NCBI RefSeq assembly: GCF_023278365.1
Contig: NZ_CP075338.1
Span: 3,534,001-3,598,000, forward strand
Source of the DNA: Epilithonimonas zeae
GTDB lineage: Bacteria; Bacteroidota; Bacteroidia; Flavobacteriales; Weeksellaceae
Direction: 5' to 3'
Length of the DNA stretch: 64,000 bases
The notes beneath the pieces are model-generated. The model was not told the origin of the DNA and did not search any database. It saw nothing but the letters and a program-made list of their open reading frames with translations. Position 1 is the stretch's first letter; every line of letters starts with the position of its first letter. The position numbers and the translations under genes were made by a program. Below are positions 1-8,904 of the stretch, one piece after another.

Positions 1-693
1 AATGGGATTCAGAAATCAGAAACAAAGACTTTTAATTTGAGTTCATTCAATGCTGTGAAAACTTCCCAGGCAATCGAAGTGGAAATTATAAAATCAGACG
101 AAGAAAAAGCGGTTGCGACAAGCACGCATTTGTCAGAACTTAAAATCGAAGTGAAAAATAAAACGCTTTACATCCAATACAGACCTAATGTTTCGCTTCA
201 GAATGCCGATACAAAAGTGGTTGTTTACGCAAAAGAGCTTGTAAAAGCAGAAGCCGGAAATGCCTCTTCTATAAAAGTGAAAAGTGTTTTTGAAACTGCT
301 GAACAAACTTTTGAAAGCAATGGAAGCGGAAGAATTGTTGCAGATTCTAAAGCTTCGGTTGTTAATATCAATACCGATAGTGCAGGTGGATTTTCAGGAA
401 AAATCAATACGAAAAATCTGAATGTTGATGCTAATTCTGCAAGTTCGGTAAAAATCAGCGGTTCTGCAGATAATGCGAAAATCAATGTGGATAGTGCAAG
501 TTCTGTAGATGCCAAAAATATGAATATTCAAACTGCAAAAGCAACTGCAAGTGCGACATCATCGATAACTTTGAGTGTTTCAAAAGAATTAACCGCTTCT
601 GCAAGTTCATTAGCTAAAATCAGATATAAAACATTGTCAGGAATTAAATTCTCTGCAAGCAGAAGTTCTGGAGGAACAATCGATTCAATTTAA
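1..693 (+). CDS. GIN-domain (DUF2807) adhesin-like protein, 5' partial
   Basis: The frame is open from the first base of the window to a TAA at 691-693, so the start lies upstream. About 230 residues are present. They are rich in Ser, Ala, Lys and Asn and form repeating short beta-type stretches around recurring 'SASSV' and 'NVDSASS' words. This is the look of the GIN (DUF2807) domain, a beta-helical fold common in Bacteroidetes and called an auto-transporter adhesin head by similarity. It is probably secreted, but the signal peptide would lie outside the window. It is followed after 35 bases by a secreted metalloprotease on the same strand. The exact function is unknown. Confidence 0.75.
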   Translation, partial: NGIQKSETKTFNLSSFNAVKTSQAIEVEIIKSDEEKAVATSTHLSELKIEVKNKTLYIQYRPNVSLQNADTKVVVYAKELVKAEAGNASSIKVKSVFETAEQTFESNGSGRIVADSKASVVNINTDSAGGFSGKINTKNLNVDANSASSVKISGSADNAKINVDSASSVDAKNMNIQTAKATASATSSITLSVSKELTASASSLAKIRYKTLSGIKFSASRSSGGTIDSI

Positions 694-728
694 AATAATA
701 AACTATAAACCTAGAAAACTCAGATTAA

Positions 729-2186
729 ATGAAGACCTTAAAGATGATTAATAAAAGCATTTTGACTTTGATGATGTTTTTATTGGCGGCAAATCTGAAA
801 TCTCAATCAAAAGTGGATGTGGAATTCAACCCAAATATTGCCACATATTCCATTGTCGAATATCTTGTAGCGAAGCATCAGGGAAGGCTTTTCTACATCG
901 ACGGGAAAGCGGACATCAGTCATTTACCTTTGGCAGATTTGGCGAACAGGGAAATGGAAAAATATGATAATTCGAAAATCATCAAAGCGATGCAGGATTA
1001 TCTGCAGGTTGCCGGCCAGCAACAGGATTTGACTTATCAGGTTTTACTGAAGCACAATATTTTTCCTGCAAAAGGTTATGCTTACCAGATTGAGGAAAAT
1101 GATAGTGCAAAGAAAGAAGCAGTGGAAAAATTCGCTGAACAGTTGAGAGAGTTTTATATCGAAAGAAATCTGGGAAAATTCTTCAAAGACCAGAGTCATT
1201 TTTTAGAAGGTGCAAAGAAAGAGGTCAGAAAAAATATTCCGGCTGGCTATATGGCTAAAATGGAGCAATATTATGGTGAGAAGTTTCTGGCTTACAGATT
1301 CTGGATTAATCCGTTGGATATTATGCCTAACATTTCGGTCTTCTGGCACGGCAACGGCCCAATGATTAAGTCTGACAAAGGGCAGATTGCCAATATGATC
1401 AGCAGTCCTTATCTTCCGCTGGAAAAGAAAAATAATATCAGGGATTATAAAGAATTTGGTTTCGATCATCCGGAAACGCTCAACTTTTTAATCACGCACG
1501 AGTTCGGTCATTCGTTTGTCAACCAGCATTTGGGCTCATATGAAGACAGGATTAACAAGAGCAGTAATCTGATGTCTGAGGCTCTTGTTGATAAGATGGC
1601 GATGCACGGTTATTCTTACTGGCCGTCTTGTGTTGCCGAGCATATCGTAAGAACAGGAGAAATCCGAATTGCGTTGGCTGATGGCAATCAGAAATTGGCT
1701 GAAAATTTACGAAAACAACATATGAATGACTATTCTTTTGTTCTGATTCCGGAATTTGAAAAGAAAATGGAAGTATATGAAAACAACAGGAAAAAATATC
1801 AATCGTTTAAAGAATTTGTTCCTGAATTACTAAATGTTTTGGATGAAACCAGTGTCGAAAAAGTGAGAACAAAATTGGGTTTATCTAATGTAAAATACGA
1901 AGTGAATTTAACGGTAAATGTTCCCGAAAACAGCGGTGATGTTTATATTACAGGTAATCAGTCAAGCATCGGGAATTGGAATCCTAACGTCATTAAACTT
2001 AATAAAACCGGTGAAACAACCAGACAAATTACATTCAAAACTTACCCTGATTTGAAATTCAAATTAACCAAAGGAAGCTGGGAAACGGAAGGGGAAATCG
2101 ACGTAATCGAAGAAGGGAAAGATGTTTCTTTGTCACTGGATAAAAATACAAGTCTGAATTACACGGTGAAAAACTGGAAACAATAA
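729..2186 (+). CDS. Secreted DUF4932-like zinc metalloprotease with C-terminal CBM20-like domain
   Basis: The 485-aa product has an N-terminal signal sequence of about 25 residues ending near 'ANLKSQS'. The centre carries HEFGH at residues 257-261, the HExxH zinc-binding and catalytic signature of gluzincin/metzincin-type peptidases. A downstream acidic residue probably supplies the third ligand. The overall layout resembles the DUF4932 family of Bacteroidetes. Residues of about 390-485 form a separate beta domain with 'VYITGNQSSIGNWNP', the hallmark of a CBM20-type starch-binding domain. The natural substrate is not evident. The protein would act in the periplasm or outside the cell. It precedes the retropepsin-like gene by 21 bases, suggesting co-transcription. 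Confidence 0.7.
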   Translation: MKTLKMINKSILTLMMFLLAANLKSQSKVDVEFNPNIATYSIVEYLVAKHQGRLFYIDGKADISHLPLADLANREMEKYDNSKIIKAMQDYLQVAGQQQDLTYQVLLKHNIFPAKGYAYQIEENDSAKKEAVEKFAEQLREFYIERNLGKFFKDQSHFLEGAKKEVRKNIPAGYMAKMEQYYGEKFLAYRFWINPLDIMPNISVFWHGNGPMIKSDKGQIANMISSPYLPLEKKNNIRDYKEFGFDHPETLNFLITHEFGHSFVNQHLGSYEDRINKSSNLMSEALVDKMAMHGYSYWPSCVAEHIVRTGEIRIALADGNQKLAENLRKQHMNDYSFVLIPEFEKKMEVYENNRKKYQSFKEFVPELLNVLDETSVEKVRTKLGLSNVKYEVNLTVNVPENSGDVYITGNQSSIGNWNPNVIKLNKTGETTRQITFKTYPDLKFKLTKGSWETEGEIDVIEEGKDVSLSLDKNTSLNYTVKNWKQ

Positions 2187-2207
2187 TTAAACAATCAATA
2201 AACTAAA

Positions 2208-3074
2208 ATGCAAAATCGATTATTGTTTTTAATTACAGTCATTATAGGTCTTTTTGTTAAAGGGCAAAGTATTGATTTTAAATGGGAAAAAGATTCTATT
2301 AACGGGAAATTGGTTGATAAAATCGCAATGAGCGTGCCTTTCACTATCGAAAACAAAACGTATCGGTTTCAATTTGATTTAGGCGCCAATACGACTTTAA
2401 TCTATGATAAATGTTTTGAAAAAACAGAGTTCATTAAAAATAAGAAAGTAGAAGAAGCAATGGAAGCAGCCGGACACAAAGTTTTCACTGTCGATCATCA
2501 GAATTTCAGTGTTGGAAAATTAAAAATTGAGAATTATAAACTTAACGGGCTTTTGAACTTCGAACAGGAGGAAGCTTGCGGTGTTGTAGGAGCAGATTTG
2601 TTTCAAAATAAATATCTGATTATTGATTTTCCTAACCAAAAAATAACTGTAAGTGAACAATTAAAAACCACTAAAAAAATTGATCTTGTTGACATCAAGA
2701 TTATCAATAACAAACCGATTCTTCCGGTAGAGATTGATGGCAAAGTGTATCATTTTCAGTATGATACGGGCGCAAGTATTTTTCCAATAGTTTCTTATAA
2801 AAAGAATTTTCAAGACTTAATTGATTCATCCAAAATTATTGAAAACTTTAATATCAGAAATTTTAATAATCCTCTGGTTGTAAAAGCAATAGAAACCAAT
2901 AAAAATGTGATCATCGGAAAATCGTCATTCAGTACCAAAGAGTTTTGGTTTACAGACGAAGATTACTTTTCCTTTGAACAACAGGGGCTCGACGGAGTAA
3001 TGGGAAATGTTTTTTTCCTCGACAAAACAATAGTCATTGACTTTAAAAATAAAAAATTCGGAATCATAATTTAA
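2208..3074 (+). CDS. Secreted retropepsin-like aspartic protease homologue with two D-x-G lobes
   Basis: The 288-aa product has an N-terminal signal sequence (residues 1 to about 19, ending 'VKGQS'). It contains two retropepsin-like half-domains. The first has 'FDLGANTTL' near residue 60 and the second 'YDTGASIFP' near residue 185. D-T/L-G-A is the catalytic loop of clan AA aspartic peptidases, so this is a tandem two-lobe arrangement in one chain. The first lobe has Leu instead of Thr/Ser after Asp, so activity cannot be assumed. It lies 14 bases before the ABC ATPase gene and seems part of the same transcript. Confidence 0.65.
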   Translation: MQNRLLFLITVIIGLFVKGQSIDFKWEKDSINGKLVDKIAMSVPFTIENKTYRFQFDLGANTTLIYDKCFEKTEFIKNKKVEEAMEAAGHKVFTVDHQNFSVGKLKIENYKLNGLLNFEQEEACGVVGADLFQNKYLIIDFPNQKITVSEQLKTTKKIDLVDIKIINNKPILPVEIDGKVYHFQYDTGASIFPIVSYKKNFQDLIDSSKIIENFNIRNFNNPLVVKAIETNKNVIIGKSSFSTKEFWFTDEDYFSFEQQGLDGVMGNVFFLDKTIVIDFKNKKFGIII

Positions 3075-3088
3075 AAAAATATACTACA

Positions 3089-3811
3089 ATGATAAACATT
3101 CAAAACCTTTCAAAAGTCTATAAAACTGAAGATGTCCAAACCAATGCGCTTAACAATGTAAGCCTGCAAATCAAAGAAGGCGAATTCGTTGCGATAATGG
3201 GACCTTCCGGTTGTGGAAAATCCACTTTTCTTAATATTCTTGGACTTTTGGACAGCGCTTCTTCAGGTTCTTACCAATTTGAATCGGTTGAAACTATTGG
3301 AACATCTGAAAAGAAAAAATCAGAGATCAGAAAGAAAAATATCGGTTTCATTTTCCAGAATTTTAATCTGATTGATGAATTGACAGTTTACGAAAACATT
3401 GAATTGCCATTAATTTACAACGGTGTTTCTTCCTCGGAAAGAAAAAGAAGAGTGGAAGAGATTATGGAGAAAATCAATATCGCTCACAGGGCAAAACATT
3501 ATCCACAGCAGCTTTCCGGAGGTCAACAACAGAGAGCAGCGGTTGCAAGAGCTTTGGTAACAAGACCAAAATTAATTTTGGCCGATGAGCCAACCGGAAA
3601 CCTCGACAGCTCCAATGGAAATGAAGTAATGAATCTCCTTGCAGAACTCCATAGAGAAGGTTCTACGATTGCAATGGTAACGCACTCGTCTTACGATGCA
3701 GGTTACGCTTCCAGAATCGTGAATATGAAAGACGGCGAGATTTTCTCCGAAGAACACTCTTCGCAGAGAAAAGATGTTTTCGAAAAAGCAGACGCAAAAA
3801 ACTTCGAATAA
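3089..3811 (+). CDS. ABC transporter ATP-binding protein (MacB/LolD type)
   Basis: The 240-aa product is a complete nucleotide-binding domain. Walker A is GPSGCGKST (residues 38-46), the Q-loop is at Gln90, the signature is LSGGQ (142-146), and Walker B LILADE starts at 162, followed by PTGNLDS. The 'EPTGNLDS' ending and 'IGFIFQNFNLI' are typical of the MacB/LolD/FtsE class that works with FtsX-fold (type VII) permeases. These couple ATP hydrolysis to periplasmic mechanotransmission rather than direct transport. It is the only ATPase in this locus and is followed by three permease genes, so it probably serves all three. Confidence 0.9.
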   Translation: MINIQNLSKVYKTEDVQTNALNNVSLQIKEGEFVAIMGPSGCGKSTFLNILGLLDSASSGSYQFESVETIGTSEKKKSEIRKKNIGFIFQNFNLIDELTVYENIELPLIYNGVSSSERKRRVEEIMEKINIAHRAKHYPQQLSGGQQQRAAVARALVTRPKLILADEPTGNLDSSNGNEVMNLLAELHREGSTIAMVTHSSYDAGYASRIVNMKDGEIFSEEHSSQRKDVFEKADAKNFE

Positions 3812-3822
3812 TTGTTAAATAA

Positions 3823-3878
3823 GGATGTCTGATGATGGATGTTAGGTGAAAAATTTCCGACATCCAGCATCCTTCCTG
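3823..3878. repeat. 7-bp-phased intergenic hairpin element (ATPase/permease junction)
   Basis: The segment divides into consecutive 7-mers: ggatgtc, tgatgat, ggatgtt, aggtgaa, aaatttc, cgacatc, cagcatc, cttcctg. The left half reads gatg-rich and the right half catc-rich. The reverse complement of the right arm (aggatgctggatgtcg) matches the left arm with one 7-bp slip. It lies inside the operon, between the stop of the ATPase and the start of the first permease. Confidence 0.65.
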
Positions 3879-3894
3879 CAACAAAAAAATAATT

Positions 3895-6309
3895 ATGTTT
3901 AAAAATTGGCTCAAAATTGCCTTCATCAATTATAAAAAGAACTGGTTGTCTACCATCATTAATTTGTTTGGTTTAACCATCGGTTTGACAGGATTTATGC
4001 TCATCCTAATGCACTGGAATGACGAAGAATCCTTTGAAAAATGGAATCCGAAAAAGGATGACATCTATTATTTCCAGACTTATTACAAAAAAGATAATGT
4101 TTATGGAGGTGCTATCTCAATTCCTTTGGCAGAAAATGCATTAAAACGAATCTCGGAAATCGAAGATTATGTTTTGATGAACGGTTCTGATATGTCCTAC
4201 AAAATGACCACCAAACATACGACGGCTTATCAGAAAGGCGGGATGTCGGTCACAGAGAATTTTTTCAACTTGTTCCCATTCAAATTAGTTGCCGGGAGCT
4301 ATAAAGACGTTCTCAAAAATGATAACAACATTGCTATTTCTAATGTTGTGGCAAAGAATCTTTTCGGAAAAACGGATGTCGCAGGCGAAACGATAAAAAT
4401 TAATACAACAGATTATATTGTTACTGCAGTCTATGAACTGCCGACCGGAAACAGCCAGATGAAGCCTGATTTTGTTTATAAACCTGCTGAGCAAATCAAA
4501 AATGATAAAGAAGCTTGGGGAAACTTCAATTATGCCAGCTTTTTTTTACTGAAAAAAGGCGCTGATCCAAGAAGCTTTGAGAAAAAATTCCTGGATATTA
4601 TTATGCTTCGGGCAAAAATAAACTCTAAAGGTTCCGGAATGACACCTCAGCAGTTTATTGATACTTACGGACCGACAGATACATTGCTAACTCCGCTTGA
4701 TAAGATAAAACTGCATTCAGAATCTACCTGGTTCGGGAAACCGGATTTCAAATCGTTGATGATTCTGTTTACTTTATCTGTTCTGATTGTAATTTTATCG
4801 GCCATTAATTTTATTAACCTTAAAACAGCGCAGGCTTCACAGCGAGCGAAAGAAATTGGGGTTAGAAAAGCGATTGGAAGTACAAAATCCAGTCTGGTTC
4901 TGCAGTTTTTGATGGAAACTTTCCTGATTTGTTTTGCATCTTATCTTTTATCATTAGCGCTCACAGAAATTCTTTTGCCAAGTCTTAATAAGTTTTATAA
5001 TAAGGAAATTGTGATGAACGACTGGCATATTTACTTCTATTCATTGGTGATGGTTGTTTTGGTTACGATAATTTCCGGTCTTATTCCTGCTTTATATTTA
5101 TCCAATTTCAAAGCCATAGAAACCCTGAAAGGAAACTTTGCAAGAAGCAGAAACGGTGTTTGGCTCAGAAACGGAATTCTGACTTTGCAATTAATCATTT
5201 CGTCATTCTTTATCATCGGTGGATTGATTGTCAACCAGCAGGTAAAGCATATGATGAACAAAGATTTAGGTTTCAATGGAAATCAGATTTTTCAGATAAA
5301 TTTCAATGAATTCAACAACGGGAAACCTTGGCTGAAATATGAAAGACTGAGAACAGAAATGGCTAAAATACCGGGTGTAGAAAGTATTTCTTTTTCAGAA
5401 GCGCCTCCGGGAAGCAACAATCAAAGCAGCTCGAATATGGATTATCTGAATACCAGTATTCAGGCTCGCCACGGTTCTATAGACTACAATTATCTTCAGT
5501 TTATGAATGTTAAACTTCTGAAAGGACGTTTTCTAAATCCTAAATTATCATCAGATACAATTGACAATGCATTGGTTAATGAAGCATTTTTGAGAAAGTT
5601 CGGATGGACCAATGAGCAGGCAATGAAAAGGGAAGTCAGACCGGGATTCGATAACAAGCCTTACCATATCATAGGAATTGTGAAAGATTTCAACATCAGA
5701 AGTTTGAAAAGCGAAGTAGAGCCGATGATATTCTTCCACTACAGAGAAACCGAATGGAAACGATACAATGTAAGTAATATTCAATTAAAATTAAAAGCAA
5801 ACGATATCGACGGAACTGTAAAAAGATTGAAAACCTATTGGCAGAATAATGTAGAACCGGGTTATCCATTCAATTCTTATTTTATTGATAAGCAATTTGC
5901 CAAAACTTTTGAAACTTATCAGAAACAGCAGACACTTTTCACCATCCTGAACGCAATGGTTTTGATGGTAGCTTTATTAGGATTATTCGCTTTGTCTTCA
6001 TTAATGATTGAACAGAAACTGAAAGATGTGGCGATTAGAAAAACACTGGGCGCATCAGACGGAACTTTAATTTTTGGTTTGACGAAACAATTTCTTTGGA
6101 TTACGTTAATTGCGGTTCTAATAAGTATTCCGATCAGTTATTATCTGATGAACGAATGGCTGAAAGATTTCGCGTACCGAATTGATATGCCGGTTTTCCC
6201 ATTCATTCTGAGTATGATTTTATTATTGATACTGACTTTTGCAGTCGTAAGTATCAAAGCTTATCAGGCAACGAAAGTGAATTTAGTTAAATATTTGAAA
6301 TACGAATAA
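3895..6309 (+). CDS. ABC transporter permease, duplicated FtsX/MacB type (paralogue 1 of 3)
   Basis: The 804-aa product is a double-length FtsX-family permease. One membrane helix lies near residues 20-40, followed by a periplasmic MacB_PCD-like domain and three helices around 285-405. A second helix-domain-three-helix set starts near 425. The 'KEIGVRKAIGSTKSSLVLQF' and 'KDVAIRKTLGASDGTLIFGL' motifs after the first helix of each bundle are the characteristic FtsX coupling segments. It follows the ATPase gene by 83 bases and is about 80% alike at protein level to the next gene over long stretches (estimated by eye). The likely role is export or envelope remodelling with the upstream ATPase; the substrate is unknown. 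Confidence 0.88.
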   Translation: MFKNWLKIAFINYKKNWLSTIINLFGLTIGLTGFMLILMHWNDEESFEKWNPKKDDIYYFQTYYKKDNVYGGAISIPLAENALKRISEIEDYVLMNGSDMSYKMTTKHTTAYQKGGMSVTENFFNLFPFKLVAGSYKDVLKNDNNIAISNVVAKNLFGKTDVAGETIKINTTDYIVTAVYELPTGNSQMKPDFVYKPAEQIKNDKEAWGNFNYASFFLLKKGADPRSFEKKFLDIIMLRAKINSKGSGMTPQQFIDTYGPTDTLLTPLDKIKLHSESTWFGKPDFKSLMILFTLSVLIVILSAINFINLKTAQASQRAKEIGVRKAIGSTKSSLVLQFLMETFLICFASYLLSLALTEILLPSLNKFYNKEIVMNDWHIYFYSLVMVVLVTIISGLIPALYLSNFKAIETLKGNFARSRNGVWLRNGILTLQLIISSFFIIGGLIVNQQVKHMMNKDLGFNGNQIFQINFNEFNNGKPWLKYERLRTEMAKIPGVESISFSEAPPGSNNQSSSNMDYLNTSIQARHGSIDYNYLQFMNVKLLKGRFLNPKLSSDTIDNALVNEAFLRKFGWTNEQAMKREVRPGFDNKPYHIIGIVKDFNIRSLKSEVEPMIFFHYRETEWKRYNVSNIQLKLKANDIDGTVKRLKTYWQNNVEPGYPFNSYFIDKQFAKTFETYQKQQTLFTILNAMVLMVALLGLFALSSLMIEQKLKDVAIRKTLGASDGTLIFGLTKQFLWITLIAVLISIPISYYLMNEWLKDFAYRIDMPVFPFILSMILLLILTFAVVSIKAYQATKVNLVKYLKYE

Positions 6310-6310
6310 A

Positions 6311-6387
6311 GATGGAAGCTAGAAGATAGATGCTGGAAGTTTTTCCATATAATAATTAACATCCATCTCCCCTCATCCATCTTCCAA
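6311..6387. repeat. 7-bp-phased intergenic hairpin element (permease 1/2 junction)
   Basis: The left arm is gatggaa, gctagaa, gatagat, gctggaa (6311-6338). The right arm is catccat, ctcccct, catccat, cttccaa (6360-6387). The arms are complementary in word content (gatggaag against cttccatc). They are separated by 49 bases start to start, exactly seven periods, so the 7-bp phase runs through the loop. Confidence 0.7.
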
Positions 6388-6402
6388 CCTAAAAACGAAA
6401 CT

Positions 6403-8817
6403 ATGCTAAACAACTGGCTCAAAATAGCATTCATCAATTACAAAAAAAACTGGCTTTCCACCATCATTAATTTATTTGGATTAACGATTGGACTGACAGG
6501 ATTTATGCTCATCCTGATGCATTGGAATGATGAAGAATCCTACGAAAGATGGAATCCAAAAAAGGAAAACATCTACGCTTTCCAAACTCATAACAAAGCA
6601 GAAAATACCTACGGAAATAATATTTCTGTTCCAATGGCAGAGCGAGCTATAAAAGTGATTCCGGAGGTTAAGGATTTTGTCTTGTTCAATGGCTCGGGGA
6701 TGGGTTATAAAATGACTACGAAAGTCAAAACTGTTTATCAGGGTGAAGGAATGTCGGCTTCAGAAAGTTTTTTCAATTTCTTCCCGTTCAGATTGGTCTC
6801 CGGAAGCTATAAAGATGCTCTGAAGGGTGATAAAGTAATGGCACTTTCCACAAAAGCAGCCAAAAATCTCTTCGGTAAAACCAATGTTGCAGGAGAAACT
6901 GTGAAAATCAATAATAAAAGTTTTGTTGTAACCGCAGTTTATGAATTGCCGGAAGCAAACAGCCAGATAAAACCGGATTTTATCTTCTCGCCGTATGAGC
7001 AGATGAAGGGTGATAAAGAACAATGGGGGAATTTCAATTACGGCTGTTTCTTTTTGCTGAAACCCGGAACAGATGTAGAAGCTTTACAACAGAAATTCTA
7101 CGACAATATCTTTTTGTATAGAGCAAAAATCAGTGCGCAAGGTGCAGGGGTTACACCGCAAAAATATCTGGAATTGTACGGTCCTACAGGAAGTTTGTTT
7201 ACGCCGATTGACAAGATAAAACTGCACGCCAAAGCCTCTTGGTTTGGAAATGGAGATTTCAAAACGATGATGATTCTGTTTACGCTTTCTGTTTTGATCG
7301 TTGTTTTATCAGCCATTAATTTTATTAATCTTAAAACCGCTCAGGCATCTCAGCGTGCTAAAGAAATCGGCGTCAGAAAAGCAATTGGAAGTACCAAATC
7401 CAATCTTGTTCTTCAGTTTTTGTTGGAAACTTTTGTGATCTGTTTGGCGTCATATCTTTTGTCTTTGGCTTTAACAGAGCTTCTTTTACCAAGCTTCAAC
7501 AAGTTTTACAACAAGGAAATCGTGATGAATGACTGGCATATTTACTTCTATTCATTCTTAATGGTTTTGGCGGTTACATTGATTTCGGGATTGATTCCTG
7601 CTACTTATTTAGCCAACTTCAAAGCTATTGAAACGTTAAAAGGAAATTTCGCCAGAAGTAAACACGGTATTTGGCTACGAAACGGGATTTTGACATTGCA
7701 ATTAATCATTTCGTCATTCTTTATCATTGGTGGTTTAATCGTTAACAAGCAGGTGAAATATATGATGGATAAAGACTTGGGCTTCAGCGGGAAGCAGGTT
7801 TTCCTGATTAATTTCAGTGAAAATAGCGACAAGCCCTGGCTGAAATATGAGCGCATCAAAAATGAAATGAGAAAAATAGGAGGTGTTGCCGATGTGTCTT
7901 ATGGAGAAGCGGTTCCGGGAAGCGGGAGATTCAGCAATTCTAATATAGATTATATGGACAAAAGCATCTTTGCGCAGCACGGTTCTATGGATTATAATTA
8001 CCTCCAGTTTATGGATATAAAGCTTAAAAAGGGACGTTGGCTCAATCCGGATCTTGCTTCCGATACTATTACCAATGTCTTGGTCAATGAAGCTTTTGTG
8101 AACAAATTCGGTTGGACGGATGATCAGGCATTTAAGAATGAAGTTCGCCCGGGATTCGATAACAGACCTTACCATATTGTAGGGATTGTAAAGGATTTCA
8201 ACGTTCTGAATCCCCGAAGAGCTATTGAACCCATTGTATTTTTCCATTACAGAGAAACAGATTGGAAACGATACAATGTCTATAACATCCAGTTGAAAAT
8301 AAAACCGGACGATATCGATGGAACGGTAAAAAGAATAAAGTCTTATTGGCAGAAAAATGTAGAGCCAGGTTATCCTTTTGATTCTTATTTTATCGATAAA
8401 AAATTCGCTGAAAGTTTTGTTAAATATCAGAAACAGCAAACACTTTTCACCATCCTGAACGCAATGGTTTTGATGGTAGCTTTATTAGGCTTATTCGCAT
8501 TGTCATCATTAATGATCGAGCAGAAGCTGAAAGATGTTGCCATTAGAAAAACTTTAGGCGCATCAGACGGAACTTTAATTTTTGGGTTGACGAAGCAATT
8601 CCTTTGGATTACGTTCATTGCAGTTCTAATAAGTATTCCGATCAGTTATTATCTGATGAATGAATGGCTCAAGGATTTCGATTACCGAATTGATATGCCG
8701 GTTTTCCCGTTCGTCCTTAGTTTGATTTCTCTATTGATACTGACTTTTGCAGTCGTAAGCATAAAAGCCTACCAAGCTACAAAAGTGAATCTTGTGAAAT
8801 ATCTGAAATATGAATAA
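6403..8817 (+). CDS. ABC transporter permease, duplicated FtsX/MacB type (paralogue 2 of 3)
   Basis: The 804-aa product matches the previous gene exactly in length and collinear in architecture: two repeats of one helix, periplasmic domain and three helices. The N-terminal 45 residues and the C-terminal helix bundle are almost identical to paralogue 1 even at DNA level (8428-8556 against 5922-6050), while the periplasmic domains have diverged. That pattern fits recent duplication or gene conversion at the ends, with selection for different periplasmic specificities. It is separated from its neighbours by intergenic elements with a 7-bp period. Confidence 0.88.
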   Translation: MLNNWLKIAFINYKKNWLSTIINLFGLTIGLTGFMLILMHWNDEESYERWNPKKENIYAFQTHNKAENTYGNNISVPMAERAIKVIPEVKDFVLFNGSGMGYKMTTKVKTVYQGEGMSASESFFNFFPFRLVSGSYKDALKGDKVMALSTKAAKNLFGKTNVAGETVKINNKSFVVTAVYELPEANSQIKPDFIFSPYEQMKGDKEQWGNFNYGCFFLLKPGTDVEALQQKFYDNIFLYRAKISAQGAGVTPQKYLELYGPTGSLFTPIDKIKLHAKASWFGNGDFKTMMILFTLSVLIVVLSAINFINLKTAQASQRAKEIGVRKAIGSTKSNLVLQFLLETFVICLASYLLSLALTELLLPSFNKFYNKEIVMNDWHIYFYSFLMVLAVTLISGLIPATYLANFKAIETLKGNFARSKHGIWLRNGILTLQLIISSFFIIGGLIVNKQVKYMMDKDLGFSGKQVFLINFSENSDKPWLKYERIKNEMRKIGGVADVSYGEAVPGSGRFSNSNIDYMDKSIFAQHGSMDYNYLQFMDIKLKKGRWLNPDLASDTITNVLVNEAFVNKFGWTDDQAFKNEVRPGFDNRPYHIVGIVKDFNVLNPRRAIEPIVFFHYRETDWKRYNVYNIQLKIKPDDIDGTVKRIKSYWQKNVEPGYPFDSYFIDKKFAESFVKYQKQQTLFTILNAMVLMVALLGLFALSSLMIEQKLKDVAIRKTLGASDGTLIFGLTKQFLWITFIAVLISIPISYYLMNEWLKDFDYRIDMPVFPFVLSLISLLILTFAVVSIKAYQATKVNLVKYLKYE

Positions 8818-8823
8818 AAATTC

Positions 8824-8904
8824 GTTGATGGTTGTCGGTTGATAGTTGATAGAAACTCTCCCGACAGCCAACAACTGACAACTGACAACTAACAACTGAC
8901 AACT
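8824..8904. repeat. 7-bp-phased intergenic hairpin element (permease 2/3 junction)
   Basis: This is the clearest copy. The left arm is gttgatg, gttgtcg, gttgata, gttgata (8824-8851). After two spacer 7-mers the right arm is agccaac, aactgac, aactgac, aactaac, aactgac, running straight into the ATG of permease 3. GTTGACA/GTTGTCA-type words on the left pair with their complements on the right, giving a long imperfect stem next to a translation start. Confidence 0.75.

Noticed and set aside
7735-8439. Minus-strand 234-codon open frame
   Set aside because: It is fully antisense to permease 2, whose protein is clearly conserved. Composition is that of a shadow frame.
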